Source: Linyphia triangularis (Eukaryota; Arthropoda; Arachnida; Araneae; Linyphiidae). From it: a stretch of 64,000 nt of DNA. A program made the position numbers and the translations under genes. The notes beneath the pieces are model-generated. The model saw only the letters and a program-made list of their open reading frames with translations. It was not told the origin of the DNA and searched no databases. Within the stretch, counting starts at the first letter, position 1. Every line of letters starts with the position of its first letter. The stretch lies in contig OZ021727.1 of NCBI GenBank assembly GCA_963978545.1, positions 45,483,385 to 45,547,384 of the forward strand. The letters run 5' to 3'. Shown here one piece after another: positions 22,130-35,319 of the stretch.

Positions 22130-22480
22130 AAAAGCTTTATACTAATAAAGTGAGCTGTCCCTATGCGAGGCACGGCTGCTAGGGCTTTTACAAAGAACTT
22201 TTGCTTCATCTTTTATTTAATTTACGAGACAGCACGCCGAGCAAGAATCATTTTTAGATATTTTTATAGAAGGTTAAATTGCTCGTGTATCAATATTTGT
22301 GCTACAGGTTTACAGCTCGGTTATAAATTATTTATCTCATAACAGTTAACATCGAAAACCCCGTGTAATCCGAGGCCGGCGCTAGAGAACGGGCCACACA
22401 AGACCGCTGCCATAAATTTTCCCTTTTATGTGGAAGTTGTGGGGAAGGGAAGATTTTCAAAATGTGTTTATTCCCCGTTC
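22130..22480. other. GC-richer island, candidate cis-regulatory element
   Basis: Contains GCGAGGCACGGCTGC, GAGACAGCACGCCGAGC, GAGGCCGGCGCTAGAG and the AT cores TTATAAATTATTTATC and CATAAATTTTCCC in 350 bp flanked by AT-rich sequence. No frame of note. Confidence 0.3.
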
Positions 22481-23023
22481 CAACGTACGTGGAATAAAGC
22501 AAGAAAAAGCAGACGATAACATTTATAGGGGAGAAGAAGAGTAAAAAAATAACAATTCGAATTTAATCCTTCTCAAGGTTGGGCGGTTAATAATTCGTGA
22601 TTATAGATTTGTGTTTTAAAAAGAAGGTATAGATTATGGAGATTATAATCTGTAGTAAATAATGGAATAATTTTATCCATGGTAATCCGAAAAGCAGTAT
22701 AAATTGAGTGCTCCGTAATGAGATTTTTGGTTTGCCAAATGAATTGTGAAATTATATTTATTTTTCTTGTCGTAATAGATTATGCAATGAGTTTAAAAAA
22801 TTTCTTTATTTTGACAGGTAAAAAATTGCATGAAATTTTGAAATGAAAGTTAATGCATTAAATAATATGATAATTAATGTATTGAACTGTTGATAAATTT
22901 ATGAGTCTCTTTATGGTTGAAAACTTTAATAATAAACAAATATTGAATTTGTAATAGAAGTAAAATAAAAATAACTTAAAAATTATAAAATTAAATAAGT
23001 TACTATAATAAAGAGTTTTGTAT

Positions 23024-23058
<35 letters not shown>

Positions 23059-24047
23059 TTATCTAGTTAGATTCAAATAGAAAAACACAAATCATGACAT
23101 AATTTATTTTAATACCATCTAACTCTATGGCAAAAATGCTGTTGAAATGTTAACAGCGTGACTCTTTTTGAAATTTTAATGACACACAGAGGTATAAAAT
23201 TATTTAAAAAAAAACAAAAAAAAAACCGAGGTATGGAAATATATTTTAAAATATATACTTTCACTCTTCTAGAAAATGATTTTAAAAATCCCTCAATTTA
23301 TATATAATTTAATACAAGATCTTGACTACTAATACATAATCCCCTTAATTGAACAAAAGTTCACAACCTTATTATAATTAACCAACGTCTCTCCACCTCA
23401 TTTTGAAATATGTGACATTAGAGGAGTTATTGCAAACTGCTTTCAGCAGCTATAGAGCTCTTCTGAGGGAGAAAATTACCCACCAATGATGGGGAGCCAA
23501 ATGATGATCATTCAATAAACATAAAATATCTCAGTTGATGATGTTTAAAAGCTGATGTTGGAGCTACTCCTAATAACGACGACGCAAACATCTCGGATAA
23601 GTCTAGAAAATTCATTAGAGAAGAGTTATTGATAAGAAGATATTGCTAGATACAGGAGGTGACTAGATACATAGAGCAACTTGTGTTGCGTGTAAGTTAA
23701 TCCAAATTTGTAGACTTGTAGGGTTTCATTTTTAGGTTTCTTTGATTTTAACAATCCATTTTAAGAATGATTGACATGCATCATAAATCTTTACTTTGTG
23801 ACAAGAACAATCAATGATATAAAAGAAAAATGCATGGAAAGTTTGAATGCGTGCATAGTTTAAATGACAATGAGCCACTCATATTTTAATACATAAATAA
23901 CTTTGATTGCACTCTTATTAAAATCTTTAAGGACTAAAATTTATAACGCGAAGTGCAGGATATATTTTCCAATTTTTAAAAATTGATTGTTTTAATTTCG
24001 AAACATTTATTATGAAGTATAATAAACATGTGAATATACAGTGTGTA
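22481..24047. other. AT-rich non-coding with an ATTT microsatellite
   Basis: (ATTT)10 at about 23021-23060. Otherwise AT-rich with a mild GC rise at 23390-23480. No gene found. Confidence 0.45.
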
Positions 24048-24506
24048 CAGTGAAGGGCACAATGATTTTAAAATTAAATAACTCAAAAACAAAGATCGAT
24101 TGAAAAATGAAACTAAAAGTATAGTTATTTTGATAGCAGTAAAAATCTGAAATAGAAGTTTCAAAATTAGTTATAAATGTTGCCAAGAGATAGCGCTGCT
24201 GTTACAAAATTTTAGAAATTTGTTATATATTTGTTCTTAGCAATCATTCGTTGAATCATCGTTGACTTCCTTTCATGTTCAAATAGTGGAAGGGTCAGAA
24301 GACTGATCACTCTGAGCTTCATAACACTCTTTATTCATAAGAAATACAGTGTACAGCACCACCTGTTGGCAACATTTGTAACTAGTTTTTGAAAACTTAG
24401 TATTAAATTTTTACAGCTTTCAAAATAACTCTACTTTATTGTTTAATTATTCTATCGATCTTTGTTTTTCAGTTATTTAATTTTAAAATCAGGGAGTCTT
24501 TCGCTG
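24048..24506. mobile_element. Tc1/mariner-type miniature element with long inverted repeats (459 bp)
   Basis: Left arm 24048-24205 and right arm about 24352-24506 are inverted copies of about 155 bp: CAGTGAAGGGCAC / CAGCGAAAGACTC ends, then TGATTTTAAAATTAAATAAC, CAAAGATCGAT, and ATGTTGCCAA in both. The left end abuts TA (24046-24047), the usual Tc1/mariner target; the right neighbour is CA, probably a mutated TA. No transposase. CAGTG termini are common in Tc1-like families. Confidence 0.8.
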
Positions 24507-26789
24507 CATGCTTGTAGGTTAAAGATTCCACAATTTGATTTGCAGTTAAACTGAAATGTTTACACTTTAGCATGATATTTTTAAGTATGAATGGGACTAT
24601 GAAATATAACTGTATTTTTACAATAAGTATGAAAATTTAATTGCTATCAAATATCTATAACTTTCTTTTGTTTTCAGCTATAATTTTTCAGTGCTTTTGA
24701 ATTTTTTTTTTACAGAATCAAACATGACACTCTTACGCAATCCATTGGACTGAAATAAAAAAGTGAAAGTTAACCAACCTAAATAAAACCCTTTAGAAAA
24801 TTCGGAATATACAAAAGCAGTGATTTATAGGCATGAAAATCTCCAGTCAGACCATTAGTACCGTCCATCCTTCCCTACCTAAAATCAAATTCCTTCCGCA
24901 ACATTCCATCTTAATATTGTAATGTTCTCCTACAAGACATTTTACGTGCGTGTTTGGCAACATTAACGCCATTCCAAACGATACATAAAAACGAAGGAAA
25001 ACTCCATTCACTTTCGCTTTGGAACATATGGAAAGAAGCCCACCTCCACCCACCATCCATTCCAAAGGTAAAAACTCACTTATCAGGCCTAGGGGGGACA
25101 GAAAACAACAACTTTAGAACGGTAACATTTCACAAAACGTAAATAACTACAAAATCTAGCCCCGGGGCTAGTAAATAGGTGTACTAGAAATAAATAAATA
25201 CCACCCAGTCTATTATATCGCTCTCTACATCTGTGGAAAGATTTTTTATTTTATTTTTTTCATTTTGTACCACCCCCTACCTACTCTTTTGAGAAAAGTA
25301 CCATTGATGGTGCAATGGAGAGGGCTGGTATGTTTGAAGAGTTTTGACGATGGAAAATCACCTGCGGGCGTCTGTTTAAGGGGGGGGGGTGAGAGAAACA
25401 TTTCATTTCGGTCTTATCAGGGTGGCCTAAAACGACCGAAGAAATGTTTTTTATTTTATTTTTTTATAATATTTTTTACAGGCTTTGAGAGGGACATTTT
25501 CATTTTGATGTTTGGCTTCTTTTTTAGTCGGCTCGTTTCGGCAGTATCTTCCGGGAGTTACATTTCAAAATGGGCGTGATGTATAGTTAGTTGGTCTTCA
25601 AGAAGGTAGTAATAGTATTTGGGGACATTTCCTTGCTTTAACGTCCTATTTGTTGGGAGAGTCGGAAGAGTTTTCTATCTCTTGTTATAAAGTGAAAAGT
25701 GCTTTTTTTTTTCTCTGGAAGAAGTCTGATTGTGTCAGTCACTGTCACTAAAAGACTGTTTCTACGGACGTTTCTATTACGATACATTATTTCTTATTAC
25801 GGTTGAAGATATATATGATTCTTAAAAAAAAATGCCGATTTGAAATTAAATAAAAAAAATTATGGGTTGGTGAAAAGCTTGGTGAGCAAGTTTCCGTAAT
25901 CAACTGGTAGGTGGTCGGCGAAGGTCTATAGAGTTACAATGAAAGCACTTTTCCATTGGACCTTTAAAACATTTCTGATTAAACTTCTGGGTTCTGATTA
26001 AATTTAATGTAATATTAATTATCTTACTAATATCTTCAAACTGGTGTATGACATACATTTGTAGCATTTATAACTTAGGTTTAATGAATTGCAAATTGAA
26101 TTTCCATAGCTATTTCCGTTTCTTTGAGTAACATTTTTAAATGGGAACTTTTCTCGATGAGCTCTTTCATTTGACATATCGCACGAGTATTTGCATTTGT
26201 AGTTTTGTCGAATTTTGACCTCAGATGAATAGGTATACAGACTGATGGACGGTCTTATAAAGCATTTAAATTATCTAGAAGCATATGTTAATTTAGATGT
26301 TTTTGTTAGTCTTTATAAGTCTTATTTACTTTGAAGCCAATATCTATAATCCGTAGGTAGAGAATTTTGTTCCCAAAATTTATTTTTCTTCCTGCTTGTC
26401 AATGCTTTTTTTTTTTTTTTTTTTTTTTTTTTTGCAAAATTACAAAATTTCGATTTGATCTGTTCATATTTTGAGGAAATAGTTTCTTACAACTCTTTCT
26501 TCTTGATATGTTTGTCAACTTAATCCAATGCAAACTTTTGAATAAGATACTTTCAAATAATAGTTTTACAAATAAAAGTTTTACTTATATTAGATAGTTT
26601 TAACACGCGCCACAGACAATAAGATACTTTTCTTAGCATAAAGAAATACTTTTATAAAAATTTAAAACTATTTAAATGAATAATATACTTTCAGAATTAA
26701 ATTTTAATTTATATTTATTACGAGGTCAGTAACGTATCTACCAATTCGGTTTTTAAATCAAGAGGGACTTTAATGTTTTTGATACCTAT
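24507..26789. other. Non-coding; T28 run and G-run
   Basis: Includes a G10 run at 25380-25389 and a T28 run at 26406-26433. Frames at 24847-25065 (minus), 24954-25142 and 25265-25579 (plus) carry no recognisable motif. Confidence 0.4.
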
Positions 26790-26945
26790 TGTTAGGCATT
26801 TGTTAGGCTGCCATCGTGATCGTTAGTGGGTGCCTTGGGCCACATGGCGTTGAGCTGACACCGTATCAAATTGGGAATCAGGAATGCAAAGTAACACCGA
26901 GGGAAGGAGCAACTCAGATTCAAATAAAGAAATTACTATTTATTA
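26790..26945. other. Compact GC-richer segment, possible LTR fragment
   Basis: TTGTTAGGC is doubled (about 26790 and 26801), followed by TGCCATCGTGATCG and GTGGGTGCCTTGGGCCAC, and CAAATAAAG at about 26922. A TGTTAGG start and downstream AATAAA would suit an LTR, but no matching end was found. Confidence 0.2.
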
Positions 26946-27157
26946 CAGCTCTCACATAATATTAGACATAGGGGAAAACATCCACATACGGGTAATAAAG
27001 CTCTAGATACAAAATACGCAGAGACAAATGCGTGCTTAGTTTAAAAAATATGAGTTAGTAAGGCTGTGATTGGAGCGAGCAATAGAGAAATGGTACGTAC
27101 TATGTTGGATCATCTTTGCTGCAAACCCGTCCGTCTTGGAGACTTATACTCCGCGCA

Positions 27158-27191
<34 letters not shown>

Positions 27192-27196
27192 TGTGT
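27158..27196. repeat. (GT)n microsatellite
   Basis: About 39 bp of GT with one TA interruption. Confidence 0.9.
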
Positions 27197-28129
27197 CCTT
27201 TCCTCCGCGTATTTAAAATTTCCAAATAAGTAAAAGTTCCAATTTTATCATTCTAATTCAAATAATGAATTGTTTTAATCCTTCTATACATGTGATTTTC
27301 GTTTGTACGCTATCAGCGGTCAATACCCTACCGCCTTCCTAACTCGTGTTAATGACCAACTCTAGTGAACCCTCAATTGTTTGCTTGCCCTTAGATTGTG
27401 ATAAGAGCACGTCAGAATATTCAGTTTCCCGATAAATACTTTATTCTACAAAATCAAGCTTAAAGCCAATATCTCCGAATTAAAAACAACAACCAAAGAA
27501 TAAAAAATAATAACTGTTGATTGCTTCGATAATTAAAAGAGTAGCAATCCAACACTATACATTAAGTGTAAATCTCTACATTTTAAACTGGTCTCAACTT
27601 TAAACGTTTTAAATATGATCTCTCAACTATAGACTTAAAATATATCCATGTCACAACTCCTCCGTGCACCTAAGGCATAATAAATCATATTTTGAAACTG
27701 TTTATTATTGATTTGAAATTGCCAATAAGCTAGTATTAAAAATGTTATTCTGAGAATATTTCAAACATTTTCTTTGTTTTTGATATAATGGTAATTTTTA
27801 AAGTCAAATAATTCTCTGTATCGTCAGCCTATCAACAACATCAAAAACAGATTAAATTTTGAACTCAGCATTTCACAACCACTTTCAGTTACTTCACAAC
27901 ATTACATTGTTCATTTGGCAACAAACAAGCACAGTAAAACGCGAACGTCTCTCAATTGCCATTTCCCAGTTCATTCCGAATTTGACGACAACACTTTACG
28001 ACCCTTTCCCCGGAATTATTCCTTTTAATTTGTTCGAATTCTCTCCCCCTTCATTCCAATTTCCCACCAACTCATTCAAAACACCCACCTACAACAAAAT
28101 TCATTTCCCCAGCCCTCCTCGGAACATGT
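27197..28129. other. AT-rich non-coding stretch
   Basis: The plus-strand frame 27859-28131 is proline- and phenylalanine-rich by composition only; no domain seen. Confidence 0.4.
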
Positions 28130-28600
28130 AATTTACCCAACTTCAAAGAGAGTCTGCCACTCTGACTTTCTTAAACATGGCATAAAATGCTTTTAGAGGC
28201 CAATCGCGCTTCGCAAAATACGCGGGCAATCGCCCGAGGCCTATCATAACAGTACTGGATTCAAAACATTCCCTGGTAATATGTTTCTGGAGAATAGGGT
28301 CTTTTTCGTTGCCATACACACAAGCAAGCAGACGAATTTGGACAAGGAAACGTTGGGGCGTCTGTTATTGCAATGCTTGACTATGATGGCTTGCTTGAAG
28401 GTTACTGCTGTCTTCTTTATTGCCTGCTTATCGGGGAAGAGTGTTCCCGCTATGAGTCCTATCCATTATAGGACACGTAATGTCCTTATATGCCTGAAAT
28501 GTTACACGCAGATAAATGGAAGGAGTTACGGAAAAGGGAACCACAGAGTCGCCATTTTCAAAATGGCCGATGTTGGGTGAAATTTAGAATCTTCAGCACA
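28130..28600. other. GC-richer island with a 99-codon frame
   Basis: GGCCAATCGCGCTTCGC and GGGCAATCGCCCGAGGCC at 28199-28242 are CpG-rich. The ATG-initiated plus frame 28281-28580 has two hydrophobic patches but no recognisable family, no signal-peptide start, and no typical splice context; probably chance. Confidence 0.25.
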
Positions 28601-28880
28601 ATCAATTCCTGTTAAAAAGTTTTAAAATTATAAGATGTCATCTTTTGATTTGGAATGTTATTGTCTTAGTTTTAATTTCTTGAAAACGTGACAACAGATA
28701 TATAGTTTTGAAGAAAATCCCAAAGTTTTATAAAAGAGACAATATCACTATATATTTTAGTTCAATATAATCTATACATTTTTCTTTGCAACTTAATTTG
28801 AAAAGAAATTTAAGTGCACTTGTTTAAAATATTTAATAACTATCTAATTGAGCTACTAGTTAAATAGGTAATGTATTTTA

Positions 28881-30149
28881 ACAGTCATATAATTCACTGT
28901 TACGGGTACCTTCATGAAAGAATTGACTAGAATAAAGTTATTAAACATTTATATGATGCAACTACCCATTTTATTTCCATCATATCCGTTCAAGTTTGAA
29001 ACTAGCTTTTAATTTTTGATACACATTTTTAGTTCAATGAAATGTTGTCTCAATCATTTGTTTGAATTCATTCGAGTATAATACTGTGTAGCTAATTTAA
29101 ATTATGATGTGGGTTGTTTTATTATGTGACGGAAAAAGTTTATGTTGATTTTTATAAGTTTCTTGCATTAATGTTATTGAATATAAAATAAAACCTATGA
29201 TTCACGAATTTGTATATCACGTATATATGAAAAATATTCTTTAAAGATACACAGAGTTTTTCTGTTACTATGAAGAGTTTTTTTCCAGGTTGTAATTTGA
29301 TATATCAAATTAGATTAATAGTTGATTTTATTCTAAATAAAATCGCTTGCATAAAAATTTAGATTTTTAGTTCTCACTTATAAGTAGGAAGTATGCTGTT
29401 GGATCACGGGCGTGGCCAGAGATTTTTTCGGGAGGGGATATGAAATTATAACTCAGCAAACCATAGCAAGAATTTTTTCTATACCCAACATATTTAGCTA
29501 CAGGTATCTTTTTTACACGTATAATTAGAATTTTAAAATTATTTTAAATAAATTGACCATTTTAAACTAAAAAGCCATGTTTTTCATGATCTTATAGCAA
29601 ACTGAAAATTTTCGAGAGGGAATATCTCCCCATATCTCTCCCTGGTTTGGATAACTAGTTAGTTGAAAATAAAATTAAAATCATCTAAGGAAAACTATAG
29701 CAATGGATTTTTTTTAAAACTATTTATTTGAACGAAAGATGAAATCTTCCCGTTATATTTTTTCACCCTGTTCTGGATTTTTCCTGCATCTTCAAGTACA
29801 TTGCCATGAATTACTTTCGTAGGGGTAAATCTGAGAAATCAACAATAAGCGATATGATATAGTTAAGTTTTCTAGCAAAGAAACCTAATGAAACGTGAAT
29901 AGCTAGCTTCCCATGAAACTTTTGAAAAGTGGCAACAACAAAACAAAAAAAATCCTACGGATGACATTCCGAATTCCAGCATCCAGGAAAACTCGTGCCA
30001 ATTCCTGTCATTTTTAAATATAATAAAATTATTATTTTAAAAGGTAATACATTGTATTGGTGTTTTTTACAAGTGAAAAATTCCTATATTCTACCTTTTT
30101 AGTCTTTATCAAAAATACAGGTACCCGTAACAGTGAATTATATGACTGT
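28881..30149. repeat. Perfect 30-bp inverted repeat 1.2 kb apart
   Basis: ACAGTCATATAATTCACTGT plus TACGGGTACC at 28881-28910 is exactly the reverse complement of 30120-30149. Perfect matching over 30 bp in otherwise diverged sequence suggests terminal repeats of a 1.27-kb non-autonomous element or gene conversion. No coding capacity lies between them. Clear target duplications were not found. Confidence 0.7.
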
Positions 30150-30655
30150 TGTTTTACAACAATTTGATACAAGTTGCACTCATTCCTATTCTATAAAATA
30201 ATACATAGAAATCTATTTTGGCTTGCTTCACAAACTTTTTATTTTTATATAAATTCTGTTGATATCCAACTATAATTACAGTCTGCATATAAGATAATTA
30301 CATGGTCATTTGTAAACTTCGTATGTATCAAGGAGTTCCTATGTATCAAGGAGTTGAACTATCAAGTTCAACCTAACTTTCTTTAGTTGTACACTGAAAC
30401 AGAGTTCAATTCGTACGGTTGAACTAGATAACTGTTGCTATGGATTCGAGAGTAAATTATAGATTTTTTTTTTTTTTTTTTTTGGCAAAATGTAAAAGTA
30501 TTTTAGTATTTCATAAAGGAATTGATTACTAAGATAAGGTTATTAAACATTTATCTGTTCAAATTTTAAACTAGCTTTTATTTTTGACACACATTTTTAG
30601 TTCTTTGAAATGTTTTCTCAGTCATTTCTATGAATTCATACGAATAGTTTTCCAA
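28911..30655. repeat. Direct repeat pair of about 150-175 bp
   Basis: 28915-29085 and 30495-30655 share GTTATTAAACATTTAT, AAACTAGCTTTTA, CACATTTTTAGTTC and GAATTCAT in the same order. The left copy has an extra segment of about 33 bp (GATGCAACTACCCATTTT onward). The left copy starts directly after the 30-bp inverted repeat. Confidence 0.7.
29405..29655. mobile_element. Possible small inverted-repeat element
   Basis: GGCCAGAGATTTTTTCGGGA at the left is loosely inverted at the right (ATATCTCTCCCTGG). Flanking TTGGATCA and TTGGATAA could be an 8-bp target duplication with one change. Weak support. Confidence 0.3.
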
Positions 30656-30869
30656 TAAGTTTTGATATTTTAAAGTCCATATAAGTTCAAATATATTCCA
30701 CCAAATACTTAGCGATACCAATGCTCATCTTATAATTTTAATTAATTAATAAAACAGCATCAGTGGTTATTTTCAACGTTATAAATGTTTTTGTGATTGT
30801 TTTCATCAAAAAGAGGACTACCGTCACACAAATTCAGAAAAATCCAGATCCCACTGCATCATGCAGTTG
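30150..30869. other. AT-rich non-coding with small repeats
   Basis: TATGTATCAAGGAGTT is doubled at about 30321-30354, followed by a perfect 8-bp hairpin GTTGAACT-ATCA-AGTTCAAC (30353-30372). A T17 run lies at 30467-30483. Confidence 0.5.
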
Positions 30870-31270
30870 GTTCTTTCCTGAAAACCTCTCTTCGCCCAAA
30901 ACGAGCATCGGTTAGAGCAATATGACCATCAGGAACGTGCACGTTTACGATATCCGAGGTTTCGGAAAAGATGTATTACAAAGGCCATATAGGCAAGCCG
31001 CTATCGCTCTTCCCTCATACAGCTTAAGTGTTATAGCGCACTTTTTTATGTGGAGGAAATTTGTGACCGTAACAAGAACTCGGATGGAGTAGAAAAAGTG
31101 CGCGTAAACTTTTCACGAGGGGGAGGTGTATTTATGGAACTTTCTTGAAGTATTTCGCGCGTCTTATCTGCCTACTTGTGGGTAGAGTACGCCGGAAATT
31201 TATTCCGGTATTTACAGTTGTTAGGGTGGTACATCAAAGAATGCCGGTTGTAAACATTGAGGAGTTTTTA
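30870..31270. other. GC-richer island without recognised gene
   Basis: Contains GAACGTGCACGTTTACG, AAAGGCCATATAGGC, and CGCGCGTCTTATCTGCC (GATA-type core). No frame of note. Candidate regulatory island. Confidence 0.25.
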
Positions 31271-32999
31271 ATTTTTATTTTTGTTTGTCGTTACCTGCAT
31301 GACAATTGGAAATAACTTAAATTTTACCAAACAAATCAAAATTATAGCTGTTTTCTTTTCGCTAGCATCAGACATTCAATTTTTTTCTTCTTTTTTTTTT
31401 CTTTCTTTCTTCTTGTTTTTTTCAAATTTCTTTTAAATCTTTCTTGGTGGGATCCTGACACAAATTAGTAAGCAGATTGTAATCTTGTATTTATTCCTCA
31501 AAGAAAATCTTTCGTCGTGTGTCATCCTTGTCAGCGCCTAAAGGTTTCATTTGTGTTAATTTTATAGTATTTAAAATATTGCTATATAATTGTAAATGAA
31601 GTATGGAAATGGCAAACTTTTTTGTTCTAAGAGCAAAATATTTAATAATCAGAATAAAAAAAATTTAAAGAGCCGCAAAATAAATATAAGCAGTACAAAT
31701 ATGAATCTTAACTATAAACACTTTTATACCATTTACTATAATTTCCGATGAACTTTTACAATTCTGTTTATTCTTTCCTAAATTCACTATTTTCCGCATT
31801 AATATCTCTCTGTTGTTGTTGCTTCCTTTTTGAATGAAGTCGAGGCCAATTTTTTCAATATAGTATATCAAAAACAAAAGTAAAAGATGTTGTACAACGC
31901 ACGAAACCAAGAAAATTTTATAGTGAAATTTATCACCTGCCTCTGTCAGAGACGAGAGAACAACGAACATCAACAAAAGCTGTAATGCAACTCAGAAGGT
32001 GCGTCTCAAAACAGTTGCCAGATTTTTCTTGTATTTATTTAAAAAATGGAAACATAAGTAAAAAAAATATTTGATTTGCATATAATGAATTTTTGGACTT
32101 TAACGACTTACAAATTTAACTGTCATAGTTAGAACATATACAGCAAATTTATTATTATTTTTGAAGAAAACTTTAATCATGATCTTTCAATATTTATTTG
32201 AAAATTTTAAAATTACCTTAATTTTCATTAATATATTCAATGAAGTTTTTGACATAATTTAATCTGCAAATGAGTACATATCAAATTTTCAATCGATAAA
32301 GTTTAGAGCTTTAACGACTGTTGAATATATAATTATAACTGGATTAATTTTCTCTACATTGTACTACATTTTGTTTTATCTTTCTTCAAAACTCCCAGTT
32401 TATCTTTGTTTCAAAGTAGCTAATGATTATAAAGAACACGCAAATAACGCCCCCCAAAACTCTCATAAAATACTCCCCAAAAGCCAAAGTCATTTCTCAC
32501 CGAATTTACAACCAGTTTACAAACTAATGCATAATCATAAAATATCAAGTAAGTAGATATAAAATGCCTCTTCGATGTTGTATATCCTAAGCCTGTTAAA
32601 AGAGCATTTTTCGAACGTCATTAATTTATTCTCTCGCGTATGCCTCCCCCCATCTCCCCCCTTCATCCCCAACCGTTTTGGCAAATTTCTCTCCCCCATT
32701 TCTCACTTTTTTAAAAAAAGAACTATAATAAAAAAAATCGGAAATAAAATTTCATGGGGGAAAAAAAGGAATAATAACAACAACAGTAAAAGAAGACTAG
32801 TGATTTACAATCTTTTTCTTCTGCGAAAATCAATGGTTAGTTGCATACGAAGCCTAGCTTTACCGCGGTATGGAGTGTGAGTAATTGGACGAGAAGCCCT
32901 AAAAGACTGCGAAAGAATGTAAGATACATCAATTTTCTGAGCGAAAGAGTAAAGTTTAAAGGGAAAAATAATACACTAAAAAAAGATAAAAGATGGCGG
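31271..32999. other. AT-rich non-coding stretch
   Basis: The 103-codon minus frame at 31665-31976 and the plus frames at 32359-32556 and 32575-32880 show no recognisable family. CT-rich tract at 31381-31420. Confidence 0.4.
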
Positions 33000-33400
33000 G
33001 GGGAATAAAATATGTTATAAATTAGGTGAACTTTTAAAGCCCGCCAAAGGCAAACAGCGTCAGTCGACGGTTATTAGATAAAGCTCTCTGCGACTATAAA
33101 TCACGATGGAATTATGTTGGCAATTATCTGGCAACGGGTAAGAGGCATTTACCCCTGGCGCCCTCTATCAATCATTATCAGCACTGACAATAAGCTCGAA
33201 AAATGGCGAGAATTTCTTTTTTCTTCACCCTTCAGTTCGAACGGTTTGGATGTGAGACACTTTTTTTCCCGCCCTAATCGGTCGAATAAAAGGTTTTTCC
33301 GTTCTGCATTAGCTTATAGAAAATCGATTGTGGCCAGCAGCGTTCGAAGATCTTGAGATCATTTAGCAAGGCCTTGATAAACTGCAGGTGTAATTTGATG
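33000..33400. other. GC-richer island, candidate cis-regulatory element
   Basis: CGCCAAAGGCAAACAGCG, CGACGGTTATTAGATAAAGC, ACTATAAATCACGATGG and TCTATCAATCATTATCAG cluster in about 150 bp. GATAAAG, TAAATCA and ATCAATCA fit GATA, Hox and Pbx-type cores. The 80-codon plus frame (33114-33356) is not recognised. Confidence 0.3.
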
Positions 33401-35319
33401 TTGTTTACCTTGATTACCGTTTTCCATTTTTAAAGAATTTGGATTTGTTTAATTTTAAATCAATCCAGAGATAATTGCTAGAAATCGAAAGAAAAGTTAT
33501 CTTTTCCTGATTATGATTTATTACAATTCTTGAAAAACTATCGTTCATATAGAAAGATTAAATTAATGACACTTCTTTAACACAATATAATTGATTTTGA
33601 ATTAAATTAAATTGCTATTTCATAAAGTTCCAAAGGGACCTGTCTAATTGTATATGTAAGCTGATTGCATGGAGGAAAATAGCCTTATTAACACAGTCAT
33701 TTATGTGCATTCTAAAGTGCTTCTAACTAAAAAATTCAACTCTGCCTCGTTACAAATTGGAAATAATAGTTTTTAAAAACATTCGATTAGTTAGTTTTTT
33801 GGCTCCCAAAATCTAAAACTGTTTCCATTGGTTTTCTCTAGGCAATCAACCCTTAGGAGATTGCATGGAGCCTCTAGCTCTAGTTCCCACGGGCTGGCTT
33901 CTTCTTTCTTTGTTGTCATCTTCGGCTAGGCTATTTCATTATTTGATTTTTAGGCGATTAATTATTTCAAGTTCTATCAAGGGATGATAAAATTTTATGT
34001 TTGAACTAGAATGAAAGCTATAATACATACTTTTTTCTAAAAGTACATAGAACAGGATATTAACTGGCTATGTTTCCCAAAATTATACAAATGTACGCAT
34101 GATTCTTATTAGAGACGGATTGGAGAGTCAGTATCCATTATTGTCAAATCCTTTTTTGAAATTTATCTGCAATAAGAGTGTTGGGAAGAAAGACTGGCGT
34201 ATACAGACCTTAGAATTCTCCAGAAGAGATACCCAACAATACTTTTAGTATCAGTTAGCCGATTGGTAACCGAATATCAGTGGCAAAGGTAAGGAATGCA
34301 ACTAAGGTAAATAAAAAATAACTAAAGATAAGGAAGCAAAAATAACTCTTAACAAACCTAAGATTCATTAGATAAAAGTTCAGTATTTCTGTATTCTTTC
34401 GTACGCTCATATTGTTACATTTGGAGGTACCTACATGCTCCAACTGCCTCACTTCAGTCCTAAATATCTGAAAATATCAGATAAGATGATTCATTAATGC
34501 CAGGGATTGTATAATGGTAGGCAGCATGCCAAATATATTACCTAGAAACAGGTTTTTTGTGTGTTTTTTTCTTTCTTCAAAATGCTTTTACGATTAGGAA
34601 TAAAACATGAAATCTGTATTCTTAGTAATGCTATAAATTGTGTTACCTGGTAGTGATATTTACTTACGAATTCCTCTTTATATAAAAGCAAATATCAAAT
34701 TAGCCTGACCCATGATGTTTTCGTCGTCCAGGTGGTAGATTTCTACTCTAAACTTTTGATGAACTTGGATCATTTTATAAGCAGTAGTTAACAATGCTAA
34801 AATTCTTGTTGCTTGTACGGTTTCGATGTCTTTCATTAAAAGATAATTTAGCATTCGCAAGTTAGCAGCTATATATAAAAAAATTATTGAATTTGCACAT
34901 CCAACCAACTAACTGTTATATAGGGGGACCGGTGCAGGGCATATTTCATTGGCAAATTTCAATATAATTTCTGCAATCGACAACAACGGGCTCAAAATCC
35001 GCATAAAAAGCAACCACCCAATGGAATTCTTTACCCTCCTATGATTTACACTTACGACCCCCTACTCAACAAATCTCCAGGAACAAACTGCGAACACATG
35101 CGTCGCTCGACTGACGACATAATGCCTAGTGAAGAAAACACAAACATATTTTACAAGAAGGGACGATCTTCTTCCTCCAAACAACAGCAGCACAAAAAAA
35201 AATATCAAAAAGTGGGGCAAAAGAAAGAAAAACGCTGGAAGATCGGGCGGACGTTAAAAGTGCTGCATTCTGTGGTGCATAATAACCCTCTGTCCCATAA
35301 CTCAGGCTGGCAATAACGG
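33401..35319. other. Non-coding stretch
   Basis: Nothing recognised. Overlapping opposite-strand frames at 35041-35338 are low-complexity. Confidence 0.4.

Noticed and set aside
26790..26945. Solo LTR
   Set aside because: TGTTAGG start and AATAAA are present but no matching CTAACA end or target duplication could be located.
28281..28580. 99-codon ATG-initiated frame as a gene
   Set aside because: No family resemblance or splice context; length is within chance for a GC-richer block.
31665..31976. 103-codon minus-strand frame with a hydrophobic start as a membrane protein
   Set aside because: Embedded in AT-rich DNA with composition typical of random translation; no domain.
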